Source: Spizellomyces punctatus DAOM BR117
Taxonomy: Eukaryota; Chytridiomycota; Chytridiomycetes; Spizellomycetales; Spizellomycetaceae
NCBI RefSeq assembly: GCF_000182565.1
Contig: NW_015971541.1
Coordinates: forward strand, 1,249,039 to 1,313,038
DNA: 64,000 nucleotides
Reading direction: 5' to 3'
Shown here: positions 11,311 through 21,983 of the stretch, piece after piece
Layout: every line of letters begins with the position of its first letter
Position numbering within the stretch: the stretch's first letter is position 1
Position numbers and translations under genes: made by a program
Notes under the pieces: generated by a model
Told to the model about the DNA's origin: nothing
Database searches by the model: none
Seen by the model: only the letters and a program-made list of their open reading frames with translations

Positions 11311-12624
11311 TTACACCACAAACATTGCCGGATTCATTTTTAATTTACATAAACGAGCAATCAACCCTGACAACTGCACGAGCGTCTGCGTTCCTTCCAA
11401 AATCTTCATGTGCGTCAATCCTATCTCCTAAATCGGACGACAAAAGGCGTAATTAGCATCGCAGAGAAGAAAACATAACGGCGTTACCTCACACCTTGAT
11501 AAACTCCAACTTTATATACTCTTCCATATCAAATGTTTTGACAACTCTGAACAACGTCGAAATGATATCCACAGCCGAGTACCCTTGCATCCACAATGTC
11601 CTCACTTTATCCAGCGCTCCATCAACCTGCGCTCCCACACAAGCCTCAACCAGCTGCTTGACTAGCACTGGATGCGGTTGGTCGCACACCTTGAATACAT
11701 GCTCAGGAGTCACAATACCAAATCCAGACGATGTTGCTTGAAGATTATTGATCGCCTGTCTCATATCTCCGTCACTCGTGAATATGATAGCCTCTAGACC
11801 TTCAGGAGTGAACTTGACCTTCTCAGCATCACATATCTCGGTGAGACGTTTAAGGATTTGGTAGTCGGAGAGGCGGGTGTAGCGCAGGATGGCACAGCGG
11901 GATTGAATGGGTTCGATGATTTTGGAGGACATATTACATGCAAGCGCGAAGCGTGTGGTTGAGGAGTAGATTTCCATTGTTCGTCGGAGGGCTTGTTGGG
12001 CTCCCGCGGTCATGGAATCTGCTTCGTCGAGGATGATGATTTTATGGCGGGAAGCGGGAAGTGAAACTTTCTTCTGGGCAAACATTTTGATTCGGTTGCG
12101 GACAACATCAATGCCTCTATGGCATGTTTTTAAGTCGTCATCAAAAATGAGGATAGGATGTGAGTTTCTTACCGATCGTCTGAAGCGTTGAGTTCAAGGA
12201 CGGCCTCTTTCTGGAGAGGACCCAGTAGCTCGTTTGCGAGGCAAAGAATGGATGTTGTTTTACCTATTCCGGGAGGACCCTGTCGACATTTTCGTGCGTG
12301 TTAAGTCTTCCCGGACTGGAATTGATAATGGAGCGGGCGACGAGAAAAAACATACAGAAATGATAATATTTGGCATGTTCCCCTCCTGTCCAATAACCTG
12401 CAATCTGGATACTGTTTCCTCGTTTCCGACAATATCCTTAAGGAGTACCGGTCGATATTTTTCTACCCTAAACAGACATGTTTGAGGACACAATCGTCCA
12501 AAGGACACGGACAAAACGCTACCAACCAAGGCAATTCATAGTCGTCGGCATTCCCTTTCAAATCAGAGCCATTAGCAGCTGACGTTGAAGCCCCTTGCTC
12601 TGGTGTTTCGCTCGTCGTCGTCAT
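11311..12624 (-). CDS. RFC4: Replication factor C small subunit (yeast Rfc4 / human RFC2 type)
   Basis: AAA+ ATPase subunit of the clamp loader that places PCNA on primed DNA. Five exons on the minus strand: 12624-12527, 12467-12356, 12279-12173, 12116-11495, 11427-11311; predicted 351 aa. It opens with ELPWVEKYRP and has Walker [11 protein letters not shown] at the start of exon 3, [20 protein letters not shown], Walker [11 protein letters not shown], the arginine-finger SRC motif ([13 protein letters not shown]) and sensor 2 [12 protein letters not shown]. The run of [21 protein letters not shown] is diagnostic for the RFC2/Rfc4 class rather than RFC3, 4 or 5 of human nomenclature. The start at 12624 is chosen as the first ATG in frame; a Ser/Thr-rich 20-residue leader precedes the conserved part. 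Confidence 0.95.
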
Positions 12625-13133
12625 TGTGAGTGCAGGATCCAGTCGTGATGATCTATCGAGTGCTGGAATCCCAGAGGTTCCGTTCGGACGTTGTTGGTAT
12701 GACAACCTGATGTGACCGTGTTTGGAGGCGATAAATGTAACTTTACCCAGGTCGGTCTGCCTCCTTTGCTATTCTTTTTTTATCGTAACGACCGCCATTT
12801 TTCTAATATCTTTTCGCAAGACATTCGTTTTGAAGAACGTCTATTGAATGCATATATCCCTCCAAGGAAGCCGCTTTTTACCATGTATTGGCACTCGGAT
12901 TGCCAAAGTCAACTAAATAACACTATCAGATAAATAATAACTGATTCAAGGAGCTATTCAGAGTTGCCTGCAAAGCTGTTCTACTTGAAAATCCTTTCAT
13001 TTTTCAAGATATCGAAGAAAGCAAGTTGGACATTGACCATATAGCTAAATTACATGACTGTGCCATCCCAATATTTTTGGTGAATAAAGTCAGGTCAAGA
13101 TCGCTTCTTACAGTTTGGCAGCCGGGTGAAAAC
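12625..13133. other. Divergent promoter region RFC4/TRM6
   Basis: About 500 bp between two divergent starts. AT-rich with T-runs at 12766-12782. The TRM6 frame is open for ~100 bp upstream of 13134 but offers no earlier ATG. Confidence 0.45.
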
Positions 13134-15113
13134 ATGGTGGAAATGGCAGAGAAAATGGAAGTTGACACTCCAGAAACAACACAGAGCGAGACACCTGAAG
13201 GGGTGCCCAACTTGCCATCAGCTTTAGATATACCGGATATCGTCGACGACGGCGCCATAATTGCAGAAAACTCGTGGGCGATTGTACAAATGCCAAGCGA
13301 CAATACCAAGCTTGTTCAGTTCAAAGCAAATAGGTTTGTTTGATTGTACAGAAAAACAATAGAATACTTCTGGTAGGTATCTAATTGTTCCTTCCTGTCT
13401 GCCAGTGTCGTCAATCTTGGCAAATTTGGAAGCTTTCATGCGAAGGACTTGTTTGGATATCCTTTCGATATGCCCTACGAGGTCTACGGCGACAAACAAG
13501 TGAGACCTGCCTCGATGAATATATACGCCTTGGACGCTTTTGGTAAACCTGTGATGACTGATTCCGAAAGTTGACAAATGGCTGAACTTGGAACTTCAGA
13601 TCTGGAAACTGAGGAGGGAACCACCAACAAGGACTTGGTCGATCGCAGAGAAGCCCAGAAGCTCTCGCAAGTGGAAATTGAACAGATGAAAGCGGATAGT
13701 TTGAAGGGCCAGGTTCCAGTTGAGGTAAAGCTTTATTGCCCGACGCTTTTACATGGTCATGCATTGTTGAAAGGCGACCCGTCATCGTTGATCTGTAGAA
13801 CTTGATCAAGACTATTGTGGAGAACAGTGAAACATTTGACAAAAAGACTGAGTTCTCCAAAGCAAAGTACATCAAGCGAAAGCAGAAAAAGTAAGGATTG
13901 CCGCTGAATTCCAAGGGAAACAGTTGGACTTACTCAACGTCTTTGTTATCCACCCAGATTTTCCAAAGTATTCACACCGAGACGACCGAGCGCCCGAGGT
14001 CTTTGTGAACATTTCTTCAAAGACAACCCGAGAAGAATATGGTAACACTTGCATTCTGTTAAAGCATAAATCGCCGATATTCCGAGCAACTAATTTCCTG
14101 GTCTCTAGCGAACTTCGTGTCGATACCCTATCGCAAATTCTCACTACGGGCAACGTTCGTTCTGGGGCACGATACCTAATTGTCGACGAGGCGGGAGGAC
14201 TCCTTACCTGTGCGCTCGTGGAGCGCATGCAAGGACGGGGCGAAATCCTGCAGTTGCACGATCACGAAACGAATAATGTCGACCTAATAAAACACCTAAA
14301 CTTGCCACCGTCGATACATAACGTTCTAAAGAGTTTACCTTGGACGCGACTGACGCCAAACGATGATGAAGGTGGATAATTCTGGAAAACCAGAGAAAGC
14401 GGTCGGATTGTCACTGACCGGTTCTCTGATCACAGATATGGAAAATATGTTAATACGCACTACCGATGAAACAAGACTAGACAGACTCCGACACAGAATA
14501 CTTACGACCAGAGCAAAACGCGCTTTGTTATACGCCGGTGGATTCGATGGGTAGGCGCAAAAATTAGCCCCACAGTATTCAGTTTCTGATGCTCCACTGT
14601 AGATTGTTTATCATCTCCCAGTATGATATTAAAGAGATTATAGAAACTCTGTCACCCTATCTGGCTGGATCGAGACCAGTAGTGGTATATTCACCATACA
14701 AAGAGGTAAGGAATGGGTGCCTTCAACTACCGGCTAATTGCTTTGACTAAACATAACGTTTGTCGCACAGACTATGCTGGAGTCGTTTTTGCATTTGCGA
14801 AACAGCAGAGACTTTGTCAACGCGCAGCTGACAGAGAGTTGGATTCGGGAGTACCAGGTTCGTCATATTTTGAATTTTGGCCGAGGACACTACGTTTTGC
14901 TGAAAGTCCACCATTCTATAGCTTCCAACTGCAGCATCTGGAACACATCCGCTAATGAGAATGTCCGGGTCTGGGGGTTATATTTTGAGTGCAATACGTG
15001 TAATTGACTGTGAAACCCATGCTGCTACTGCGAGGCGGGTCCGTGTGAAGAACGGGAAGGTCGCAGAGGTAAAATCGACAGGAGAAGAAGGAGTTGAGCA
15101 AGAGCATGCATAG
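13134..15113 (+). CDS. TRM6: tRNA (adenine-58-N1)-methyltransferase non-catalytic subunit TRM6
   Basis: RNA-binding partner of TRM61 in the complex that makes m1A58 in tRNAs (yeast Gcd10). Ten exons: 13134-13333, 13406-13542, 13600-13724, 13799-13890, 13958-14041, 14109-14371, 14436-14550, 14603-14705, 14771-14857, 14922-15113; predicted 465 aa. Signatures in order: VVNLGKFGSFHAKDLFG, the QNLIKTIVENSETFDKKTEFSKAKY-type segment at 13799 (NLIKTIVENSETFDKKTEF), KRKQKK, then LRVDTLSQILTTGNVRSGARYLIVDEAGGLL, a Rossmann-like half, and a C-terminal THPLMRMSGSGGYILSAIRVI. It lacks a SAM-binding GxGxG loop, as expected for this subunit. All ten exons stay in phase without forcing. Confidence 0.92.
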
Positions 15114-15250
15114 GACGGAGACTTAGAGATTCATTTATTTATTTTGATACTGTTCATGTGAAGGCGTGACAATAAAGATGCCCTTCTCATCGTTTCTAGG
15201 GAATTAAAAATCATCCGAAAAAAGGGTAGTCCGGGAACTAGACTATGCGT

Positions 15251-16607
15251 CTACACGAGCCTCTCTGGGCTCGTTTGAACACTGGTTGTTGGGGCGTCTG
15301 TCCCGTTCGACCCATTTGCGCCATCAGCATTGGCCTGCTGCGACATTTCCGGCTCACTCCGGACCTTCATCACCTCCATCTTGGTTATATCCCCCAGCCA
15401 ATCAAAGGCCTTGCCCCATTTTCCGAAATGCTTTGTGGGCTCTTGGCTTCGGTGCCAATGGTACATGTAGTACTCCGAACAGCCGATCAGCAGCCCACCG
15501 CCAATAATGTTTCCCAACATTACACCGGAAATATTTCTGGCAAACTTGCCTACCGTGACGTCCGCCCCATACATCCAGCCAATCGAGATGAAATACATAT
15601 TCGCCACGCAGTGCTCCCATCCTGTTGCGGCGAAGGTCATGATTGGCAGATAGAGCCCAATAATCTTGCCGGTAAGATCTCGCGCTGCTAGACCAAGGAA
15701 AACCGCTAGACAGACGAGAGCATTTGCGGGAATACCCATCAACAAGGCCTTCCAAAATGGAAGATTGGCCTTACGTGTCGCAACAGAAACAACGTATGAG
15801 TGGTAGGGTTCCGCCTCGAACATCTCTGGCAGGTACCCAAGGAGGTATGCAAAAAATGCGCATGCTGCGAAATTGGAGAAAAAGACCAAGGTCCAGTTTA
15901 GGAGTACTTCTCGTTTTCTCACTCGTCCGTTCAGCCAGGCTACGATCATGATCATTGTGTTTCCGGTGAAGAGTTCGCCTCCAAAGATTACTAAAAAATG
16001 TCTGAGCCATGGGATGAACATTGCAATCAAAATGTTTTGCAAATTACCTATAAAAACAATTCCGATGGGAAAAGTGATTCCAATCAGCAGCTTGGGAATA
16101 ACAGGCCATGATGCGCGGATGTCGATGGGAACACCACCTACAACTTGCTGAGCAAAAAGGCCAGCGAACGAAACCCATGTTCCTGCCAGGAACCCTAGAA
16201 ACAGGATTTTATCTATTGGAGAGTGCGATTTGCGATATCCAAGAGATGTGACAACAGCTTCGAGCTCGGCACCGGTGTTATAGTCCCTTGGAAGGCCTGA
16301 TGCAAAGCTTTAATTATTTGTGCTGGTGGTTAATTTTGATGATTTAATCCATACCGTCGCCTTGACTGCCCCTGCGACTATCTACAAGCGACTGCCTCTT
16401 CCCCAGCATCCGTACGCTAGACCCTTGAGGCGCATCAATAGCAATCGTTGCTCGTCGCTCAAGACCTGTCCGTCTATCTCTTGCTATGGCCTCTGTTACA
16501 AACGTCTCTATTGGGGCCGCATACGTGGGTTGTGTGGCTGGATGACTGATAACGGCGACAGTTTCTGGTCGTGGTCTTGCCAATTGCTCTCCTGGTTCCG
16601 TTGTCAT
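15251..16607 (-). CDS. Formate/nitrite transporter (FNT family)
   Basis: Pentameric channel-like transporter for formate, nitrite or related small anions, in the plasma membrane. Three exons on minus: 16607-16355, 16296-16048, 15990-15251; predicted 413 aa. A ~90-residue Ser/Arg-rich cytosolic head precedes six membrane segments: FLGFLAGTWVSFAGLFAQQV, FPIGIVFIVIFGGELFTGNTM across the second junction, LLNWTLVFFSNFAACAFFAYLLGYL, FWKALLMGIPANALVCLAVFLG, KIIGLYLPIMTFAATGWEHCVANMYF and the terminal GVMLGNIIGGGLL. The FNT signatures GGELFTGN and GWEHCVANMYF are present, as is the re-entrant loop Asn. The nitrate/nitrite genes that sit beside NAR1-type transporters in some fungi are absent here, so the substrate stays open. 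An Asn/Gly/Ser-rich tail follows the last helix. Confidence 0.93.
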
Positions 16608-17518
16608 CTTTAGTATAATCGGAGCTGTAGAAAGGGCGCGAGGAAAAACTCAAGCTTTTAAAGTTGAGCCAGACCAATGTTGAGTCATACTGAGAACAAT
16701 TGAAGAAACGCGGGTCAATATCTGGTCTAGAGCATATGCGGTCTCGTCTTTAAAAGATGATGATAGTGTGTTGAATGCAGCGGTGATATTGCAAGGGGAT
16801 CAAGGCTCATGTGCTATCGAGAGGCTGCTAGGGAATGAAAGCGCTATATTTCATTTAATAGGTTTTTCAAGTCGTTGGTGCAGCATCTTAGGTTACGGTA
16901 AGATGATCCACTCGGGAGACATTTTGCACTGGCAAGGCTGACTTGGGGGGCGCATCACTTCCGATACAAATGTATAAGGTGGCCATGGCTATCTTGCCGC
17001 ATCCTTTACTTTCAAATGACGTCTGTTTCCAAACATGGCACACACTCAGGAACGTGCTTGGCCTCTTTGCCAGGCAGCAGCTTGTGACAGCAGGGCCTGC
17101 CGATTCCCTTTTGATGTTGATAGGTTAAGACCATGCAGGACTGGATGTGCAGATGATATATGATCGCACGCAGTGGATTCGCCCAGAGGATGATGGCTAG
17201 CGTCCCACGCCCAGCACTGTGGCAGTTTATAGAGTTGCTGTAAGAATCATTGCAAGACAAGATGAAGGATGGTACATTGTAGATGCCCAGAGCGAGAACA
17301 AAAGCAGTTGTAGTCGGGGCATCAGAGACATTGCTACATGCTTTTTCAATTCTCTGCACAATAAAGAGCATACATATTACGTGCAGGGCCCTGAAGAAGG
17401 ACGTCTTGCACTTGATTCGCGAAATCGACAGCAAAAGGATGAACAGCCAGAAGCCAGTCATGTGATACAGATCGACTTTTACAGACGAGTCTTCTACTCG
17501 TAACGGACATTAATCACC
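16608..17518. other. Divergent intergenic region
   Basis: About 900 bp between the FNT start and the next start. No gene-like frame, tRNA or repeat identified; it must hold both promoters. Confidence 0.5.
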
Positions 17519-18551
17519 ATGACCTCCACATCGCAGCCCACTGTAGCCTCACCTGTTACATCCTCCACACCACGTCCGGCGATCAAGGCCACGGCAACGC
17601 CCCATACCCGTCTCCAAGTCTACGTCCTTCCAACCCTCAGGAACAAATATGTCTTCCACGCACGCTTCCTCAAGCCAAGATCACGAGTAGAATATTTTGC
17701 ACTAGTGACTGCATACATATTTCGGAAATGGCGGTATCAACTATCCGATGCATGCGCCTTTGCGTGGCACGGAGTGGGTCACTGGGCAGGATCGCGGACT
17801 GGTGTATTACCATCGGTTGGGCGTGGAATATGGTGGGCGGGGAACCGAATGACGACACGAAGAGCGGCAGATGAGTACTTTTTGAAGAGTGTACCCAAGA
17901 TTACGGAGCATGTGAGTTTGGGTCGAAGATGATTGAGATGCGAACGATGGCCATACTGACAAATTTATTTCTGTGGCAATTAGATCGAGTTTGTGTACCC
18001 TGCAAGCGCTAATGCAAAGCTGATCAAGAACCAGCTTGGAGAATTTCTGGCCAGTATGTATCTATGTGGCTCCAAGACATGAGCTTTGAAGCATTGTTCT
18101 CATCTCTTGATCTCGCAACCCATCAGATAGCGACCGTCACCGCTCCAAGCTGTTCCTTTGGGCTCTAGTCCTTCCTGTCGACCTTTACCTAGCAAAGTTC
18201 CACTTGGCAATCGCCAACATTCTCTTCTCCTACAACATTTTTCGACTAAATGCATCATGGCGATCTATGCATGGGTCGAGGACACTCCAAAAATTGCTCG
18301 ATTCAAAGGCGGTAACATGGACTGCTAGCAAAGAGTTGGACGAGATGATCCAACGCATCAGTGGTGAAGTGACCCAGCAGATAGAGCGGGAAGTCGGCTC
18401 CCAAGGCCGGGTGTGGCGGTGGCGCCCAGATGGAGATTTACATGATGACGTTGTAGAAAAACTCGAGAGAGATTTGAAGATGGCTGAACTCGGCCGGACG
18501 TACAGAAGAACTCGATTGCAGTATTATATACATGAAGGCAAGGAATGGTAG
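17519..18551 (+). CDS. Mitochondrial K+/H+-exchange-related protein (Mit_KHE1-like)
   Basis: Predicted 295 aa in three exons: 17519-17911, 17984-18053, 18127-18551. After a Ser/Thr/Pro-rich N-terminus with a possible mitochondrial presequence comes TRLQVYVLPTLRNKYVFHA, then a region of Trp-rich amphipathic segments, IEFVYPASANAKLIKNQLGEFL across the first junction, and a hydrophobic pair LFLWALVLPVDLYLAKFHLA / NILFSYNIFRLNASW. This order (LP near the N-terminus, a VYP-type motif, an HR dipeptide, then a membrane hairpin and a YxxxRxxASW-like segment) fits the fungal Mit_KHE1 family, implicated in mitochondrial K+/H+ exchange. The C-terminal 100 residues are charged and helical. The family call is by pattern only. 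Confidence 0.6.
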
Positions 18552-20093
18552 AAGCTTTACATGGATAGCAAAACGATAGATGATAGAAAACCCGCGGCTT
18601 TCATGTCTGGCGTAGGTAGCATACATATATAAAAACAACGATGAATTATCATGAAACACATCCACCTCCCTCAATCCTTCGGGTAACATCTCCGCTTGTC
18701 TTTCCTTTGTCATCAATGGATCTCTTCCCAATTTCCCAACACAAGCATCCTATTCAATTCCAAAATTCTGGCCCCGGAATGGAATACACTTCTACGTTTG
18801 TACGCCTTCGCCTCGGATACGGACTCGATCACTAGTTGAAGCTAAATCAAGGTGTGTGTCACAACATGATCGGCGAACGATGAAATTACAATGAATATGG
18901 TGCATACCTGACACCGTTCAAGTTCTTTTAACAAGATGCGAAAGACTGCACGGAGACGGACCCAGCCTGGTCGTAGTTAAGAGCTATCCGGTGAACTGTG
19001 TGGGCTGACAGGTCGCACGTTGAGCTCGTCAGATTTGCCGTGACAGCAACAAAAGAAAAGGAAAATACAAGGTGAGTGCTGGCCAAGCGGTCGAGTGACA
19101 AATGAGCGCTAAAACAGCGTTTAGGGAAAGCGGGCGATTATTGAGAGCATGCTCAACCATCGCCCGCTTTCCCTCAACTTTCTCATGAATGAGACGACGG
19201 TTTGACATCCTGTAGAGAAAGCATGCTGGCACGACGCAGGACTGGCGCTTTGGGAATGTATACCTGCCTGCACCGACAAGGTAAAGGTCCAAAACACTGG
19301 CCGTGATTATCGCTGCCCGATCTACAAGCTAGGTCAAAACCGCAACCGGAGTAGGCCTTGAATGAAATGGTGCACCGACATCCAAAGGAATCCCCCAGCT
19401 ATGGATGTAACATCCATCATCTCGACGAATTCACCACGTGCAGGATGACTGCCTTGACCTCACCAGGGAATCCACGCAAGGAGTGGGATGACTTGCTTTG
19501 GGAGGTCAAAGCAAGTCACCCCAATCCTCGCGGCCACCTGCTGGAGTATGAATGTTGTTGCGAGTTGCGACAGCAACATCTGGCGCGGAAATGGCCAGGT
19601 CATCCCATCTGCCAGACCACCCACATCCGAAGAGGCTCCTAATCACCCAATGAACTCATCATATTCTTTGTGTGCAATACAGTACTTACCAGATGAAAGC
19701 CATCGGCGAAGCTGGATAGATGAATGGTGGGCAGAAGCACCGTGGGAAGAAACGCGCGCAACAACGCGAAGCAGGACGCAAGGGCCACTTAGTCCCGTGA
19801 CAACTCAAATCACCAGACAAATGGAGTACATGTAATCTAGGTGGATAACGCTTTCTCTCCAGTGTATAGAACGACAATGGACGTTACATGAAGAGAATAG
19901 CGGAAATCTTTAGGTAGCAACGTGCCATATCAAAGGTTTGATGCATACATAAGATAGTGACATTATGGATAACTGGTGGTATCGTGGTCGGTTGAAAACC
20001 AGTGGTTTTCTTTACATTAGAATCCTGGTCAGATTTTGCTCTGGGATTAACATCATTGCAAATATCATTAAAACATGTGAGCAATACTGTAAG
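18552..20093. other. Gene-poor intergenic region
   Basis: About 1.5 kb without a supported protein gene. Open frames around 19360-19835 overlap and resemble nothing known. The notable feature is the hairpin at 19124-19173, listed separately. The region ends at the tRNA-Asp gene. Confidence 0.5.
19124..19173. repeat. 50-bp perfect-stem inverted repeat (hairpin)
   Basis: A 15-bp arm (gggaaagcgggcgat, 19124-19138) is repeated as its exact reverse complement at 19159-19173. The 20-nt loop itself is nearly self-complementary (TTGAG..GCATGC..TCAA), so the whole forms one long cruciform or RNA hairpin. No gene overlaps it. Confidence 0.9.
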
Positions 20094-20178
20094 TCCCAGA
20101 TAGTATAATGGTTAGTATCTCCCCCTGTCAAACCTTGATAGTTCGGGGAAGATCGGGGTTCGATTCCCCGTCTGGGAG
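20094..20178 (+). tRNA. tRNA-Asp (GTC) with a short intron
   Basis: Full cloverleaf: acceptor TCCCAGA (20094-20100) pairs with TCTGGGA (20171-20177), discriminator G at 20178. The D-arm holds AATGGTTAG. Anticodon stem TCCCC (20120-20124) pairs with GGGGA (20145-20149) around CTGTCA, giving anticodon GTC at 20127-20129. About 13 nt (20131-20143) sit after position 37, the canonical tRNA-intron site, leaving a 7-nt loop when removed. T-arm CGGGG-TTCGATT-CCCCG (internal promoter B box). CCA is not encoded, as in nuclear genes. It is the only tRNA I found. Confidence 0.95.
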
Positions 20179-20532
20179 TCCCACCACCGTATGATCTGCT
20201 TTTTTTTTTCATAATTTCATCAGGGCTGATCCAGTAGCAGGAAACTTTTCGTGTCCATAAATTTCTTACTGGCGATGCTGCGGTACAGAGAGAATAATCA
20301 TAGTTGGACGTAAGCAATAGAGAAACCTGCTAAGGCTGGTTTTGGAATGTACAAGGACGACAGGCACAGAACGAGCTCAATTTGATCGACCCAATTTCTA
20401 GATGAACTCAAAAACAACTATTCCAAAGCAAGTAACTGTTTTGCGAAAAAGGCCTTTTTGACAGGACACCTAGTACAACGCAGCGCTCTAACCTAACATG
20501 CCCAACCCATGCTCACCGCTCCAGCTCGCGAA
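20179..20532. other. Spacer between tRNA-Asp and UBC8
   Basis: About 350 bp. A T-run at 20201-20210 shortly after the tRNA would serve as the RNA polymerase III terminator. Nothing else recognised. Confidence 0.5.
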
Positions 20533-21448
20533 TCACAGCTCCAAACCTGGCGCATCCTCATCTGAAAATGACCCTACAGAACTCATATCATCCTCGGACC
20601 CACTCTCATCCGTTGCTGCATCGGCAGCTTCCTTGGTTGCATATCGGGAAACGTATTCTGCGCACAACAAGTTGGCGATAATCCGCAGCTGGAGAAACAG
20701 GTCTGATCTTACCTTTGACTTTGGCTTCATAGCCGGTAGGTTCACGCATCAACAAGGCCGCTGCTTCACCGTTGAGGGGATCTGTGGGGTTTGGGTAACG
20801 AAGGAGTTGTGGGAGGAAGACTTCAAAAATATTGATCATGTCTATGTATATCATGGAATATCAATATATATCCGAGAGACCGCCGGCCACACAAAGAATA
20901 CATACCAAACATTGGGGACCATGTTTGATTGATTACGTCCAAGCACACTGATCCGCTCCTTCCCATACATATTCCATAAGTACTGAAAGCCAATCTCCGC
21001 AGCCTTCTGTAAAACAATCTCACACTCACAGTTCATCAATGTTCGGGTGAAATATCTTGTTCATAAAGCCAATTGACGGCGACTTGTACGGATACTGATC
21101 AGGAAGTTCCACGTGAACTTTCCATACGCCACCAGTGAAAGGAGCTTTTCATAGCGTCAGTGAGAATCGATGGCGGATGACGCTAGGATCAAGTGGACAT
21201 ACTATCTTTTGGACCATGAAATCGGACGTAAAACTCTATCATAGGCTCAGCAGTGGGTACATGATTTTACACTATTCTTTAACGATTACGAGATACCTTG
21301 CATGTTATCATTCACAAGGGTCACCTCATAGTCACTCATCAACCTGTTCCGCAGCCAGCAAGTCAGTAAAGTTCGCCGCAGAAAAACAGTTTGGGTTAAC
21401 CTACAATTTCATAACATCGGTTTCTATCCGTCTCCTGGGGGACGACAT
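20533..21448 (-). CDS. UBC8: Ubiquitin-conjugating enzyme E2 (UBC8/UBE2H)
   Basis: E2 that accepts ubiquitin from E1 and works with the GID/CTLH E3 ligase; in yeast it drives degradation of gluconeogenic enzymes. Seven exons on minus: 21448-21405, 21343-21297, 21235-21203, 21144-21030, 20958-20906, 20841-20713, 20657-20533; predicted 181 aa against about 183 in the human protein. Signatures: [60 protein letters not shown] (HPN), and the active-site Cys in [18 protein letters not shown], then [21 protein letters not shown]. The acidic Ser/Asp/Glu C-terminal tail is typical of UBE2H. The acceptor of exon 5 (gggaag) is set by the LSGSVCLD motif. Confidence 0.95.
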
Positions 21449-21983
21449 GATTGTCCGCTTTTCTTGAGTTTCTTTATGAATTCAGTAGCTTTGGGTTGTC
21501 CGGTGAGGCGATTGATCAAAATACAAGCAATTGTCGAGCGCCTGATCCTCGGGTATAGTAGCGAATTGTGCGGAAGTATGCCACCTCTCTGCAGCCAAGA
21601 ACCGTTGTGGTATATCTACCTCGTATATGTCGTGCTGGACAGTTTCAAACAAATGTCAAAAGGATCGTTGTAGGAAAACCAAATGAGAGGTGTCTTCAAA
21701 GAAGGATGGTCGCCGCAGCCCGCGTGATTGAGTAATACTAGTCATGACGTTGCGTGATATTGTTGACATGGCAACGATTAGAGTTATTGAAAGTAGGTCA
21801 AATCTTATCGCCCATCATTATCGTGACAATTTTGACATGGTTTCCTTGCTATCAACTTAAGAATAAAAAGTGTTCCTTTCCGGCATCTATAACCAGGGTT
21901 ATCCGACTTTTCTTATTACTTCAAATTGAGATTTATGCAGATTGAATAACTAATAGACCTGTCCAACACGTCGGGTGGTCGTC
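21449..21983. other. Intergenic spacer
   Basis: About 530 bp between the UBC8 start and the PEX5 stop, both minus strand. It must contain the UBC8 promoter and PEX5 terminator. No gene or repeat seen. Confidence 0.5.

Noticed and set aside
15251-16607. Formate/nitrite transporter as a recent bacterial transfer
   Set aside because: The gene has two spliceosomal introns and a fungal-type disordered N-terminus, and FNT transporters are common in fungi.
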